A stretch of DNA of 64,000 nucleotides from Strigamia acuminata (lineage: Eukaryota; Arthropoda; Chilopoda; Geophilomorpha; Linotaeniidae), in assembly GCA_949358305.1 (NCBI GenBank), contig OX442314.1, positions 5,149,087 to 5,213,086 of the forward strand, given 5' to 3'. Under the pieces are notes generated by a model. It was not told where the DNA came from. It saw only the letters and a list, made by a program, of their open reading frames with translations, and did not search any database. The translations under genes and the position numbers were made by a program. This document shows, piece by piece, positions 11,637-23,270 of the stretch. The number at the start of each line of letters is the position of its first letter. Position 1 is the stretch's first letter.

Positions 11637-12076
11637 GGGGTTTTATTAAATGAGCGATTATTGTGATTAGTTGATTATTGCAATAATCATAACCACTCAA
11701 TTATTGAGGGCTCAACAAAAATCTGATTATGTGATTATTGCTCCGATGGGCGAAATTGTTTAAATTGTAACCTAAATACGTTGCAATTGTTTAAAAAAAG
11801 TTCCTACAAATAATAATTGCAACTACCTAACTCGTTTCGTGTGTTCAGTTTAACCTAAACCGCGCCGCCATGTTGGTTTCAGTCGAGACAGCACTTATAA
11901 TCGGCCCGAGTCAGCAGAAAATCATGGTTTGGGGTGATTACTTGATTAGTTGCTTAGTTGCTTATTTGATGAAATGATTATTCTCGGGATTGGTTGAATC
12001 CAGTCACATGACACATCAAATAATCGACTAATCAAAGTAATCAAAGTAATCAACTAATCACTCATTTAATGAAACC
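11637..12076. mobile_element. MITE-like inverted-repeat element
   Basis: The left end GGTTTTATTAAATGAG with GATTAGTTGATTA is inverted at the right end as TAATCAACTAATCACTCATT then TAATGAAACC. It is about 440 bp and has no transposase frame. The left flank (ACAATAAGGGG) is shared with the element at 15484, so the two probably belong to one broad group. Confidence 0.7.
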
Positions 12077-13175
12077 GGCGTTTAGATACGCCCGGCGTTA
12101 ATTTGAGGCAGTACCTCAGATGCATAGACTCACGCTTCGCAACATTTTTAACGTGACCTTGTTTGACCTTTAGGGGGTCTATGCCACAATATTGCGCCCA
12201 CAGTGGTCATATGCAGCACTCCCCATTACTGCATCCTTTGACGCTGGAAATGATGTGAAAATGGGTTTATTTACGGCCTCAATATTTACACACATTTCGG
12301 GGTAATAAAAACAAGTTTAGTAGGTGTGCCGACGGGGTTGGGAGTAGGGAGTATATGGGAGCCCACGACGTAATCTTTTTGTGTCATTTGCTACGTTGTT
12401 TCTCCCCTCCGCTCCCCCTGACGGTGGTGTGTCGCCATCGTCTTTGTGTGTCGACTGCTCTTCGCCTCATTTGCTCCTCTCTTTGGTCTTTTTATTACGG
12501 CGCTGCAGCGCGGGCGCAACACAAAGAGGACGGCGAGCATTAAGTGGCGAAGAAATGGAGTATTTGAAAATGGGCACCGAGATTATTATGAGTTTTATGT
12601 GACATTGTGCGCGCCAGAAAACGAAGAACTCCGCCTGTCTCGCACACTTTGATCGTCGAATCTCGTGCGCGCACACTCGGAAAGAAAGAGAGAGAAGGAG
12701 AGAGAAAGACGGGAACACGAAGCGTCGCTATTCCTCTTATTTCGCTCGGTCTCTGTTCACCATCTTGTGCGTGTCTCGGGAGAGCGGGAATGAGCGAGAT
12801 GCTGAGCAAACCCGTCGGCGGAAAGCCGAGATGGGTGGTTGGGTTGGCGTCGTTGTCACGTGATTATATTGGCAGAATGCAGAGCGCAAATCTCGAGGGT
12901 TTTTTATTTTTTATTTTTTTGGGTTTGAATGAGGTTTGAATTGAGGAGGAGTGGTGATTTAAATGAGTGCGTTTAGATTTTGTTGGATGGGTATGGAGCC
13001 AAATGTTTGGTTTTGAGGGTTTTGGGTAAAGGTTTGGTTTTTCTCCGATTATAGCAACATGGTGTTGTGTCTTGTTGTTTTTTTTGGTCTGATTTTGATT
13101 AAAATTAAGGAGAATTTACGTCAGTTTTATTCAAAATTTAGTGATGGATGATTTTTGTGGAAAAAAAAGTAAGGT
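12077..13175. other. CG-richer block without a recognised gene
   Basis: Sequence from about 12330 to 12900 is visibly richer in G, C and CpG than its surroundings. Open frames occur on both strands but none resembles a known family or has a clear exon structure. It could be a promoter or enhancer-like block. It is followed 300 bp later by an AT-rich array. Confidence 0.4.
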
Positions 13176-13545
13176 TTGTTTGATTTTGATCAAATCGAGT
13201 GGAATTTGCTGATTTTGATGATAATTCGCCTGATTTTGATGATAATTCATCTGGTTTTTATGATAATTTGCCTGATTTTGATGATAATTCGCCTGATTTT
13301 GATAATTTACTTAATTTTGGTGATAATTTACTTAATTTTTAGTGATAATTCGCTTGATTTTGGTGATAATTTACTTAATTTTGGTAATAATTTACTTAAT
13401 TTTGGAGATAATTTACATAATTTTGGTGATAATTTGCTTAATTTTGGTGATAATTAACTTAATTTTGGTAATAATTTACTTAATTTTGGTGATAAATCAC
13501 CTGATTTTGATGATAATTTACTTAATTTTGTAATTCCCCTGGTTT
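13176..13545 (+). repeat. Tandem array, about 21-27-bp unit (GATAATTTACTTAATTTTGGT)
   Basis: About sixteen diverged units alternate between CCTGATTTTGATGATAATT and CTTAATTTTGGTGATAATT forms. Unit length drifts between 21 and 27. Open frames through it, rich in isoleucine or Asn-Phe-Gly-Asp repeats, come from the repetition. Confidence 0.9.
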
Positions 13546-15483
13546 TGATCAAAAACTGAGTGAAATTCGTTTGATTTTGATGAAGATAAGAAAATTCGCT
13601 TAATTTCAGTTAAATTTATTCGATTTTATTGATAATTACCGTATATCTTCTAATACCATGCGGGTCTCTAATACCACGCGGGTTTCTAATTGCGCGCGGG
13701 GAAAGAAATAAGGTAACCCGATTTTTAATCAAAACTAAGTAAATTACTATTGATATTGATCAATCAAAACCACATAAAATTCACCTACATTTATCATAAC
13801 CAAGTAAACCACAAAGCTTGCAATACATCGGGACTTTTTTCTGACGTATGAGAAAGTGATTTGCCCGCTGACCAATGAGAATAAGTGGATTTTCTGGACA
13901 GATAAGTGCAGAAGTAAGTTTGATTAACGGGCGGAATTGGTGTGCTGTTTGAATAGAATTTTATTCGAATTATGTTTTAAGTTTTGATGTATGCATATCC
14001 ATCATCGATTTGTCTTTGCGAGATGAAAGCGGGGTGTGATGATGCGCTCAAACGTGAAATTGAAGATAAACTCTTAATCGTGTACGTGTGTGAAAGTGTC
14101 GGTGCATGTTAGCGGAGGTTTAAACTCATGAATATGATAAAACACCAAAATCGACTGCTGATGAGTGTTTCCGCTACTAATAACACGCAAATAGAATTTC
14201 AACACGTCTTGCCTACTATTAAAAACTACCGTATTTCTCCGATTAGTAGGTGAACAAAGCAGAATGTTGGACAAGTATTCAGTTAAAATTTCATTGGTTT
14301 TTCTCTTTTTTTCTCGAGATACGGCCATGAGATTCAATATGTCGCGTTTGTTAATTTATTTTGCTCCCCACTGTAAGTTTATATGAATACTTTATTATTG
14401 GGAAACGAGTAGATTAATACACAGGAAAACAAATCAGCAAATTGGAATTTTTTTATTCTTATGAAAATAAAATAATTTAGACATTAAAAAAAGACAGTGG
14501 TTTTTCTTGTTTACTTGCATAATAATGCCAATTTGAATACATTTATTGAAGAAATTCAGTACTTTTGCAGTAGAAATTTAATTTTTTTCCACAACGGCTG
14601 GCTTTATTTCAGCTGATTTGTTTTCATTTTAAAACGAAAACATTTAACTTAAGATGACTAAGATAAGTTGGATAGTACTAATTTGATGGTGCTCTACAAC
14701 TTTGTAATTGGAAATTTTGCTCTATCTCGACAAACTAACGGGTTAGCGAATGAAAAGTCCATTGTTGCAAGTCTGGCATAAAATTTGATTACACCATTGG
14801 ATTTGTCATCCCTACTTTGCTATAGGCTAGTCTACTTGGTTTTTTGAAAAAGCAGATACTTATTCTGGAAATTAACTGTAACGTAAACTGCGCGTGCTTA
14901 AGACTTTCTTGAATCAACCTGTTCAGAATCAAAACCCGATTCAGTAATCAAGTTTTTAAAATCGGTTTTTCACAATTTGATATCGAATGTACCTATTGTA
15001 TTGGTAAACGGTTGTTTTCTCAAGCTGTTTCATGGGCCGCCATGTAAATCCACACCTGGAAGGAATGCAAAGCTGTGGTTAGAGAGAAAGCGAGCATCGT
15101 GATGTTTCTTCGCGACATTTCACTTGTCGCCTTCAGACCTACAGATCATGTGATAGTTGTGTTGCAAGGTGCTGAGTTTGTTTTAAGTTTATCAAAACAC
15201 CGCAGAAATGTAAAAAGAATTTCCAAGAAAATTTTTTTTTCTCTGATGGTAATTGTGCCTTTAAGAAGAACATTATGTGTAAGACACCCAATCTTTATCT
15301 TAATGTTTCAGGGGTGCTCAAGAGATGAGACTGTCTCCCTCAAGAGTTCTTTATCTCGCTGAGTGGAAACACAAGGAAAGGACAGGTTGTTTTCCTCTTT
15401 CCTGAAAATGGTTTTTCAAATGGTGACATTGAAACAATTTAGATGGATTAAATGTTAACAGTAACAGATATTGCAACAATAAG
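13546..15483. other. Non-coding, no gene recognised
   Basis: It contains short repeats of ATACCACGCGGGTTTCTAAT type at 13650-13700, similar in style to the CCGCGGCTACTAAT block at 59.56 kb. A copy of a diverged repeat beginning AAACAATTTAGATGG at about 15432 recurs near 16028, 16070 and 16122. No exon was supportable. Confidence 0.35.
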
Positions 15484-15788
15484 GGGTTTCATATACGAGA
15501 CGCTGAAAGCGCTGAAGTAATTGTTCCGATAATCACAATCACTGCATTATTGAGGACCCACACCAGGTCCGAGTGATTATTGTGTATGTCGCAAGACTTT
15601 TATTTTTATTTTTTTATTTTTTTATTTATTTATTTTTTTTAATTAAATTAATTATTTATTTTATCACAATCGTAATAATCACTTCAGCGCAATAATCGTC
15701 ACAATCGTAATAATCACTTCAGCACAATAATCGTCACAATCGTAATAATCACTTCAGCGTGTCATTTATGCGAATCTATGTGAAACCC
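15484..15788. mobile_element. MITE-like element with internal triplication
   Basis: It starts GGGTTTCATATACGAGACGC and ends with the approximate inverse closing in TGTGAAACCC. Inside, a unit containing CACAATCGTAATAATCACTT is present three times at about 15665-15760. No coding capacity. It sits among copies of the AAACAATTTAGATGG repeat. Confidence 0.7.
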
Positions 15789-16900
15789 GTTGTTTGCGAG
15801 CAATTATGATGTAACAATGCATACTTATGCCATATAAACCATATAAAACGTGGCAATTTTGCAGAGCCAATAAATTGCCTGTAGGTGTAAGTATCCTTGC
15901 ATACATTGTATGTTAACAAGGGAGTTTTGTCAGACACAAAAGGTCTATTGTTACATATAGGACAGGTTAGGTTAGGTTATGTCATTTTCTCACGGCAGCA
16001 GACATTGACAAATCGACCACTTGTTGGAACAATTTAGATGGTTTAATTATTAACAATTGCACAAATTGAAACAATTCATATGCATTAAATATATCAATTG
16101 TTAACATTAGCGCTTACTGAAACAATCCAGATGGGTCCATTGTTTGCAATAGATGACAATATTCTTTCGTGCAGTTTTCTTTCCTCGTTGTATTATTACT
16201 TTTGCGGTGATTGAATTTTTTCAGCTTTCTCAAGAATGCTGCACTGGAAATAATGAACAACAATCAGCAAACAGTTTATAGTTATGGTTGCAATAAAACG
16301 TGCCACTGCCATGACATTTAAAATCTACAATAAAAAAAGGAAACTGGTTTGATAAAAACAATAACTTTATCTGTACGTTGGCAGATAGCGTTGTGACGTG
16401 AGCAGACCATGAAACAGTGCATTCAAACTGCGTGTTTTCAATTTTCGATTTTCTCCGTCTCGCAAACCAAATTATTGTTTGTCTTGTGTCACAGATTTTA
16501 GCCCTGCATGTAACTAAGCTGCTTGCGGCTTAAAAGCAGCAATTAAAAGACTTGGTTTTCAAGAATGCAAGCCTGAATATCACATTCAAGCACAATGCAA
16601 TTGTTTTGCAAGATTATTGCGTGGGAAATCTGCAATTTTAATTTTGAATTTATTCGTCTTAGGACCGAGTGAAATTGCTTTCTAATTTCTCTTTACTCTG
16701 CCAGGTGCCAAATTTTAACAAAGCATCATGGGAAAACAGTAATTTATTCATTGACTGTTGTTTCATTTGAATTAAGAAGAAATTTAGGTTTTATTTTTTT
16801 GCATGGCGTTCCGAACACTGTCATCCATACATGATTGGGTTAAAAAGTTTCCAGTTCGTATAATCTCACACAAGTGGAGTACATTGTTGAATTACCAAGA
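15789..16900. other. Non-coding with interspersed repeats
   Basis: A repeat around GGACAGGTTAGGTTAGGTTA (15941-16008) has a diverged copy at 52789-52881. Both continue into TTTTCTC, GGCAG and AGACATTG. The TTAGG pattern resembles the arthropod telomere motif, but with only three units this is weak evidence. Tandem copies of an AAACAATTTAGATGG unit occupy 16027-16170. Confidence 0.5.
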
Positions 16901-17345
16901 CAACAATCCACAACAGTAGGATTGGAACAATCCACAATAATAGGATTGCAACAATTCACAACAATAGGATTGCAACAATACACAACAATATGATTGCAAC
17001 AATCCACAACAATAGGATTGCAAGAATGTACTAAAATAGGATTGCAACAATCTACAACAATAGGATTGCAACAATCCACAACAATAGGATTGCAACAATC
17101 CACAACAATAAAATTGCAACAATCCACAACAATAGAATTGCCTTGTTGAACTACCAACCAACAAGGCACAATACCATTGTTGAACTACCAACCATCAACC
17201 AACAAGACACAATACCATTGTTGAACTACAACAATCCAAAACAATAGGATTGCATTCTTGAACTACAACAATGTGTAATAATAGGATTGCATTGTTGAAC
17301 TACAACAATGTATGGGATTGCATTGTTGCAGGGCATGAAAAGCGG
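16901..17345 (+). repeat. Tandem array, 24-bp unit (GGATTGCAACAATCCACAAC)
   Basis: About ten units of GGATTGCAACAATCCACAAC plus AATA run to 17140. They are followed by looser copies with CATTGTTGAACTACAACA to 17345. Each unit carries two AACAAT cores. Cys- or Val-rich open frames on the minus strand are by-products. Confidence 0.9.
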
Positions 17346-18160
17346 GTTTATTGTTGCACCACAGGGTAGGAAAAGTAGAAAATGTTTCCTCATGCAAGAA
17401 TGTAGCACTTCTTTATCATTATGACGTCACAAAACACTAAAACCGTCCGCTAGTGTTAAAAAATAGCATTTTCCAAGCCATCAAAAGCTGTTACGGTTCG
17501 TCTTTGAGCTCGGGAAAAAAGAAATAACCTTAAACACCAATAAAGAAGAAAAGACGGAGCCTTAAATTGAAAGGTATTTTTTCTCTTTTTTCTCTTTTTT
17601 CACGGATAAAAGGGCTTTAAGGGAGCAATTATATGAGTTATTGGGAAAAAGGAAATAGAGTTAGTCCTAACGAAATGCGGTTTATGGGGGGTGCTGTGTC
17701 TGGGCAATAATCTGGATTGGGATGTGGCCGGGGAACGTGATCCATCTTGTAGCTGTCAACGAGGCGCTGGCTGCGAATGAGGGAAATCTCTTTTGCGATT
17801 CCGTCCACAGGTGACCTTTTGCGCGACCTTTTTGCCTACCTCTGGGAATTTATTAAGGGACGCTGCGAGCCGCTGGACGATTGGAAAAGGGGTAATTCAT
17901 CACCGACGACAGATAAGCAAAGTCCTGGCCGTATTGATAGCGAGGCTGAGGGGGCAGGAGGGGGAAATCGATACATGAGAGAGACGCTGGCAGTGCCATT
18001 TGACTTTCACAAGTTGGGAGTGGAGTCTGAGCGTCTTGCGAGCAAATTAAAGCGGGCCAAGTGACGAACTCATCAACAAGCGGAGCGCTTTCTCGTTGCT
18101 CGATCTTTTTCTAATTTCCTCTCGGCTTGTGTTGCCCATTACAACTAAGTAAGTGCTCAT
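17346..18160. other. CG-richer unique block, possibly regulatory
   Basis: It contains a CRE octamer (17422-17429) and, at about 17805-17835, a CAGGTG E-box overlapping TGACCTTTTG, a nuclear-receptor-like half-site. No exon was recognised. The block from 17680 to 18110 is complex sequence between two arrays. Confidence 0.35.
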
Positions 18161-18280
18161 TTCCATTTTTTTTGGGGGGGGGGGTGGGGGTGGGGGAGGG
18201 GTAATCGCCATTTTGGATTGTTTAATTTTGATTTTTGATTGTTTTATTTTTTGGGGGGGTGAGGTGGGGGGGGGGGTTGG
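18161..18280 (+). repeat. G-tract cluster (quadruplex-prone)
   Basis: Two G-rich tracts, 18173-18201 and 18254-18277, each have at least four runs of three or more guanines separated by single T or A bases. Both fit the usual quadruplex pattern on the plus strand. Confidence 0.8.
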
Positions 18281-18483
18281 TATGAGTTGGATTGAATTTG
18301 CAGTTGATTATTTGTGATTGCAAAGTCATGCATTGAGAAATCGATTGAGGCAGAAGGGATTTTTTTGGTTTGAAAATCCATTTTGGATTTTTTTTTTAAT
18401 GTAGTGGGATTTGTTTGTTGGGAAGTTTTTTTATGGTTTTGCTTTATTTTGTTGTTTTCGTGCGACAAGCTTATGGGTTTTTA

Positions 18484-19290
18484 TGATGGTTTTATGGATT
18501 TTGTCATATTTTTGTGGGTTTTGTGATATTTTTATGGGTTTTGTGAAATTTTTAGGGGATTTAGCTAGATGTTTATGGATTTGTGATAGATTTCCATGGA
18601 TTTGTGATAAATTTTCATGGATTTGTGATAGATTTCCATGGATTTGTGATAGATTTTCATGGATTTGTGATAGATTTCCTTGGATTTGTGATAGATTTCT
18701 ATGGATTTGTGATAGATTTTCATGGATTTGTGATAGATTTCCATGGATTTGTGATAGATTTCCATCGTTCTGTGATAGATTTACATGGATTTGTAATAGA
18801 TTTCCATGGATTTGTGATAGATTTCCATGGATTTGTAATAGATTTCCATGGATTTGTGATAGATTTCCATGAATTTGTGATAGATTTCCATGGATTTGTG
18901 ATAGATTTCCATGGATTTGTGATAGATTTCTATGAATTTGTGATAGATTTCCATGGATTTGTGATAGATTTCCATCGTTCTGTGATAGATTTACATGGAT
19001 TTGTAATAGATTTCCATGGATTTGTGATAGATTTTCACGGATTTGTTAGAATTCCACAGATTTATTTGATTTTTTTTGGCTTGTATAAGATTTTTACAGA
19101 TTTATGTTAGATTTTCATAGATTTATGACAAATTTTTATAAATTATATTAGATTTTCATAGATTTAGGCTTAGAATCTCATGGATTCTAGTTAGAATTTC
19201 ATAAATTTATGATAGAATTCCAAGTATTGATGCAAGATTTCCATCGATTCATGTTTGAATTTTAAAACTTTGCTAGATTCACGTGGATTT
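18484..19290 (+). repeat. Tandem array, 21-bp unit with higher-order duplication
   Basis: The regular core (18573-19045) is about 22 units of 21 bp, typified by TTTCCATGGATTTGTGATAG plus A. Diverged flanks extend to about 18484 and 19290. A variant block starting CCATCGTTCTGTGATAG occurs at 18762 and again at 18972. That is exactly 210 bp apart, so ten units were duplicated together. Because 21 is a multiple of three, long repetitive frames appear on both strands. They are not taken as genes. Confidence 0.93.
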
Positions 19291-20280
19291 TTCTTCGATT
19301 TCTACAACTCTCCTAAATTTTCCTTGAAAATTTCATTTCAAAAAACAATTCCCCAACGAAAAACATTTGATTAAACGCCACGCCGCGAGAGGGCGATTCC
19401 CCACCCCCGGATATCCGCTTTTCCTAAACCCACTTCAAGATTGATAGTTATCTGATGGCTCATCTCCCCATCCCGCCGTCCCCCTAGGCCGATTTCCCTG
19501 CACCACTCCACCAAAACCAGTCTCCGTCCCATCACTCTCCCGAACCCGACTGAGCAAATTGCCGCCAAAAAATTACAAATTTTGTCAGTAATTATGAAAC
19601 AAAATTAATCAATTGGTAGCAGAGGATGGTTTAAGTGGTTGTCTCTGTATCCTGATCCTGATCCCGGCACTAAATTTGTATCTAGTCCATCCCCGCAGTC
19701 GACCAATCGACTGCTTCGATAATATGACTCAGGGATAAACCTCTGCGCCCGGAAAGTATCGCGGTTTGCCGTCGCGCTAAAACGGATCAAATCCGATCGG
19801 CCGCCATTGATTTACTGTCAAAAGATGGCGTAGGTGGGTTGCGAGGTTTTTGCCTGTATTTGGACGATGAAATAAAAATCCGCGGCGTTTTTTATGCGTT
19901 TGTGTCAGTTGATGGTCCCTGGACACCAGTTTTGCACTCATCTCGATCGGGCAATCTTTGCGGTGGGTTGGAGCATGCGAGTGAAATTGGCTGCCGTCTT
20001 ATGTTCCCTGGTGGAGTTGCTCCCGTATGCTCGTGTCTCTGGTCTGCCGTAGAGTTTTGGTGGGGATGGGAATGGGAGCTAAGAGATTGCGACGGCCCAC
20101 CGCATGTTTGTTGCTATTGCAGTGGGGGGGATGGGGGGGAGGGGAGGGAGTTGCTGCAATTGGTTGAGGAATTTGGAGATTGTTTTGTTTGTTTGTTTGG
20201 TTAGTTGGCTTTTGTTGGGGATTATTTTTTTACTGTTGTGGTAATTGAGATTTTGGTTTGAGGTTTTGGGTGACTGGAAT
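19291..20280. other. CG-richer unique block
   Basis: Complex sequence, richer in G and C than the arrays on either side. A frame from 19839 to 20204 encodes a Gly, Trp and Cys-rich peptide without family resemblance. Nothing supportable was recognised. Confidence 0.35.
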
Positions 20281-21060
20281 TGAGGTATGATGAGATTCTG
20301 CGAGATATTACGAGATGTTGTGATTGAGGATAAGATTTTGTGATTGGGTGAGGGATTATGTGAGATTTTACGAGATTTTACTGAGATTTTACGAGATTTT
20401 ACTGAAATTTTACGAGATTTTACTGAAATTTTACGAGATTTTACTGAAATTTTACGAGATTTTACTGAAATTTTACGAGATTTTACTGAAATTTTACGAG
20501 ATTTTACTGAGAATTTACGAGATTTTACTGAGATTATTTGATTAAGTGCGAGATTCTACTGAGATTTTTTGATTGAGTGCGAGATTCTACTGAGATTTTT
20601 TGATTGAGTGCGAGATTATGTGAGATTTTACGAGATTCTACTGAGATTCTACTGAAATTTTACGTGATTTTACTGAGAATTTACGAGATTCTACTGATAT
20701 TTTTTGATTGAGTGCGAGATTCTACGAGATTGTTAGATTGAGTGCGAGATTCTACGAGATTTTTATATCGAGTGCGAGATTCGACAAGATTGTTATATTG
20801 AATGCGAGATTCTATGAGATTGTTATATTGAATGCGAGATTCGACGAGATTTTTAGACTGTGCACAATATTTATATATTCAGATCTATCAATATCATGCG
20901 CGAGAATTTGCGAGATGACGTGAGACATAACACGACGTTGATGCCAGATTGTAAACAAATAGGTGATATTTTTCCTATATCGATGAAGATTACACAAGAG
21001 TGGGCGTGACATATTTAGCGAGACATCACGAGATGTGGCGTGAGGCAGGAGTAAATTGGT
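20281..21060 (+). repeat. CGAGAT array, plus orientation
   Basis: From 20353 to 20530 the unit is 21 bp (TTTACTGAAATTTTACGAGA plus T). From 20540 to 21050 it loosens into AGTGCGAGATTCTACGAGAT blocks. The shared word is CGAGAT on the plus strand. The next array (21430-22477) has the same word on the minus strand. Confidence 0.9.
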
Positions 21061-21429
21061 GTCTCTCTCTCTCTCCGTGTGCGCGATTGAATTATTGAGA
21101 TACGAGATTAGACATTAGGCCACGAGTGTTGCTCATTGAATTGGTAAAATGATGTGTAGACAATTCCTTCTTCCGCTCGTTATCTGTTGTTGGTTTGATT
21201 GCTGTCAAGTGACTTTGTGCTTCTTATCAGTTTATTTGTGCGCAATTTGGACGGATTCATTTGGGTCTCGTACAACGTTTTGTTGATGTTTAATTAGTTA
21301 TTTGTGATTAATGCGCGAGTTGAGACTGGGCCAGGGCGACTATCATTTATTAACGTCTCTCTCATTTTAAAGCTCGACGGTCGCTGTCGTTGTTCAATGC
21401 GGCTGCTTTTGGCCTCAATGTTTTCTCCC
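21061..21429. other. Spacer between oppositely oriented arrays
   Basis: It starts with a short CT microsatellite, then unique sequence. The orientation of the CGAGAT word flips between about 21110 and 21265. No gene was recognised. Confidence 0.5.
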
Positions 21430-22477
21430 GTTTTTGATCTCGTGGAATCGCGTGAAATGTTGCAAAATCACAAAAATCTGTGTGTCACAAAATCTCGTGC
21501 GTTCTCGCGTACTCTCGCGAAACTCGCGCAGTCTTGCAAAATCTTAAAAATATCTAAACTATCACAAAATCTCGTGCACTCTCGCGTACTCTCGCAAAGT
21601 CTCGTGCAGATTTGCAAAATCTCGTGGAATTTTGCAAAATCTCGTGCAGTCTTGCAGAATCTTGCGCACTTTTGCAATATTTCGTGCAGTTTCGCAAAAT
21701 CTTGAGTAATTTTGCAAAATCTTGTCACTTTGTAAAGTGACATTCAATCTCGCGAAATCTCGTCTTTGGTCTCGCAACATTTTTCTTTTGGTCTCGCTAA
21801 ATCTCGCTTCTCATCTCGCGAAATCTCGCTTCTTATTTCGCTAAATCTCGCTTCTCATCTCGCTAAATCTCGCTTCTTATTTCGCTAAATCTCGCTTCTT
21901 ATCTCGCAAAATCTCGCTCCTCATCTCGCTCCTCATCTCGCTTCTCATTTCGCTAAATCTCACTTCTCATTTCGCTAAATCTCGCATTTCATCTTGCCAA
22001 ATGTCGCAAAATCTCGCTTCTCATCTCGCAAAATCTCGCTTCTCATCTCGCAAAATCTCGCTTCTCATCTCGCAAAATCTCGCATCTCATCTCGCAAAAT
22101 CTCGCTTCTCATCTCGCAAAATCTCGCATCTCATCTCGCAAAATCTCGCTTCTCATCTCGCAAAATCCCGCTTCTCATCTCGCAAAATCTCGCTTTTCAT
22201 CTCGCAAAATCTCGCTTCTCATCTCGCAAAATCTCGCTTCTCATCTCGCAAAATCTCGCTTCTCATCTCGCAAAATCTCGCATCTCATCTCGCAAAATCT
22301 CGCTTCTCATCTCGCAAAATCTCGCATCTCATCTCGCAAAATCTCGCTTTTCATCTCGCAAAATCTCGCTTCTCATCTCGCAAAATCTCGCTTCTCATCT
22401 CGCAAAATCTCGCTTCTCATCTCGCAAAATCTCGCATCTCATCTCGCAAAATCTCGCTTCTCATCTCGCAAAAACTC
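21430..22477 (-). repeat. ATCTCG array, 22-bp unit (minus-oriented CGAGAT)
   Basis: Loose copies (21430-22000) give way to a highly regular 22-bp array (22006-22475) with core CGCAAAATCTCGCTTCTC followed by ATCT. There are about 21 units with few substitutions (CATC for TTCTC). Frames through it repeat every 22 residues and are artefacts of the array. On the minus strand it reads GCGAGATTTTGCGAGAT, close to the preceding plus-oriented array. Confidence 0.93.
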
Positions 22478-23212
22478 ACCAACCGAAGTAATATGATTAA
22501 TCCCTAACACTACTCGGTTCGGAATCAAGTGACATCTCATATTGATTGGTCAATTTTGAAATAATCCCAGCGAAATAATCCTCGCTAACTTTATTGTCAA
22601 CCCCGCTTCATACTCGTCCTGCGAAACGACAACGCACTCAAACTAACTCCATTCTATAAACCAAAATCGAACACACTGTGCGTACTGAACCTAAGCATAA
22701 GCTGCCTGCCATAAGACATGCACGCGACCAAACACAGCTCCACCAAACAACACAAAACAAGCGACATTCGAGTTTTTAGCCGCTCTTTCAAGTAAAAGCA
22801 AGCTTTGGAATTTTACCTGCTCCCTCGTGTTCCCACCTTTAGGGGCAATATCGCACCAGTTTAACGCCAGCCTAGACCCCATCCTGCACGTTAATTGGAA
22901 AAGCGAGAAAGCGCCACCACCGCACAACCGTCGCGATGAATCAACGTGTGACAAGAGAGTATCTCTTGTTCATCCGTCAGCGACTTGATTTTGTGCACAC
23001 TGCACACCCATTCTTCTTATCACTGTCCACGTGGATTTATCCCCCGTCATTTGTCTCGCCTAGTGGGGACTGAACAAACCCAAACCAGAGGGAGTTCGCC
23101 AACCAATCCCCATTTCTCCACGCTCCATCTATCGCCCTTTTTCCACATTCATGACCAATCAATATCCCTAATACCCCTCCGAGCCTAAGCTACCACAATG
23201 AACCCAAACAAA
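22478..23212. other. Unique block with a MITE end fragment
   Basis: Around 22768-22840, GAGTTTTTAGCCGCT leading to TTTTACCTGCTCCCTCGTG and CCCACC resembles the right end of the TTAA-flanked element at 31563-32347. Two TAATCC words (Otx/Bicoid-like) lie at about 22563-22581. No gene was recognised. Confidence 0.4.
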
Positions 23213-23270
23213 AAATGCGACGTGTGACGTCACAAGTAAAAAGCTGGGGAAATGCGACGTGTGACGTCAC
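23213..23270 (+). promoter_or_regulatory. Duplicated CRE module
   Basis: The 20-mer AATGCGACGTGTGACGTCAC occurs twice (23214-23233 and 23251-23270). This puts two perfect CREB/ATF octamers TGACGTCA at 23225-23232 and 23262-23269. A third octamer is at 23628-23635. An exact 20-bp duplication around the same binding word suggests a regulatory element, but no transcript start is visible. Confidence 0.5.

Noticed and set aside
15961-15980. TTAGG repeats as an internal telomere tract.
   Set aside because: Only three units, and the same segment is part of an interspersed repeat with a second copy at 52.8 kb.
16221-16248. Candidate last ERG28-like exon: good acceptor TTTTTTCAG, correct phase, first residues Ser-Phe-Ser as in the family, then a stop.
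   Set aside because: Only nine residues before the stop, and the expected Gly-Met-rich helix is absent. The match is too short to separate from chance.
16901-17345. Regular 24-bp repeats considered as a CRISPR array.
   Set aside because: No unique spacers of constant length between repeats, no cas genes and eukaryotic context. It is a direct tandem array.
18411-19110. Long open frames on both strands with seven-residue repeats (FHGFVID type).
   Set aside because: They follow from a 21-bp tandem array, whose period is a multiple of three, so all frames stay open together. There is no start context or other coding evidence.
21994-22507. Two overlapping 165-168-residue frames with a 22-residue repeat.
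   Set aside because: A 22-bp array cycles through three frames and yields a 22-residue period in each frame without stops. It is an artefact.
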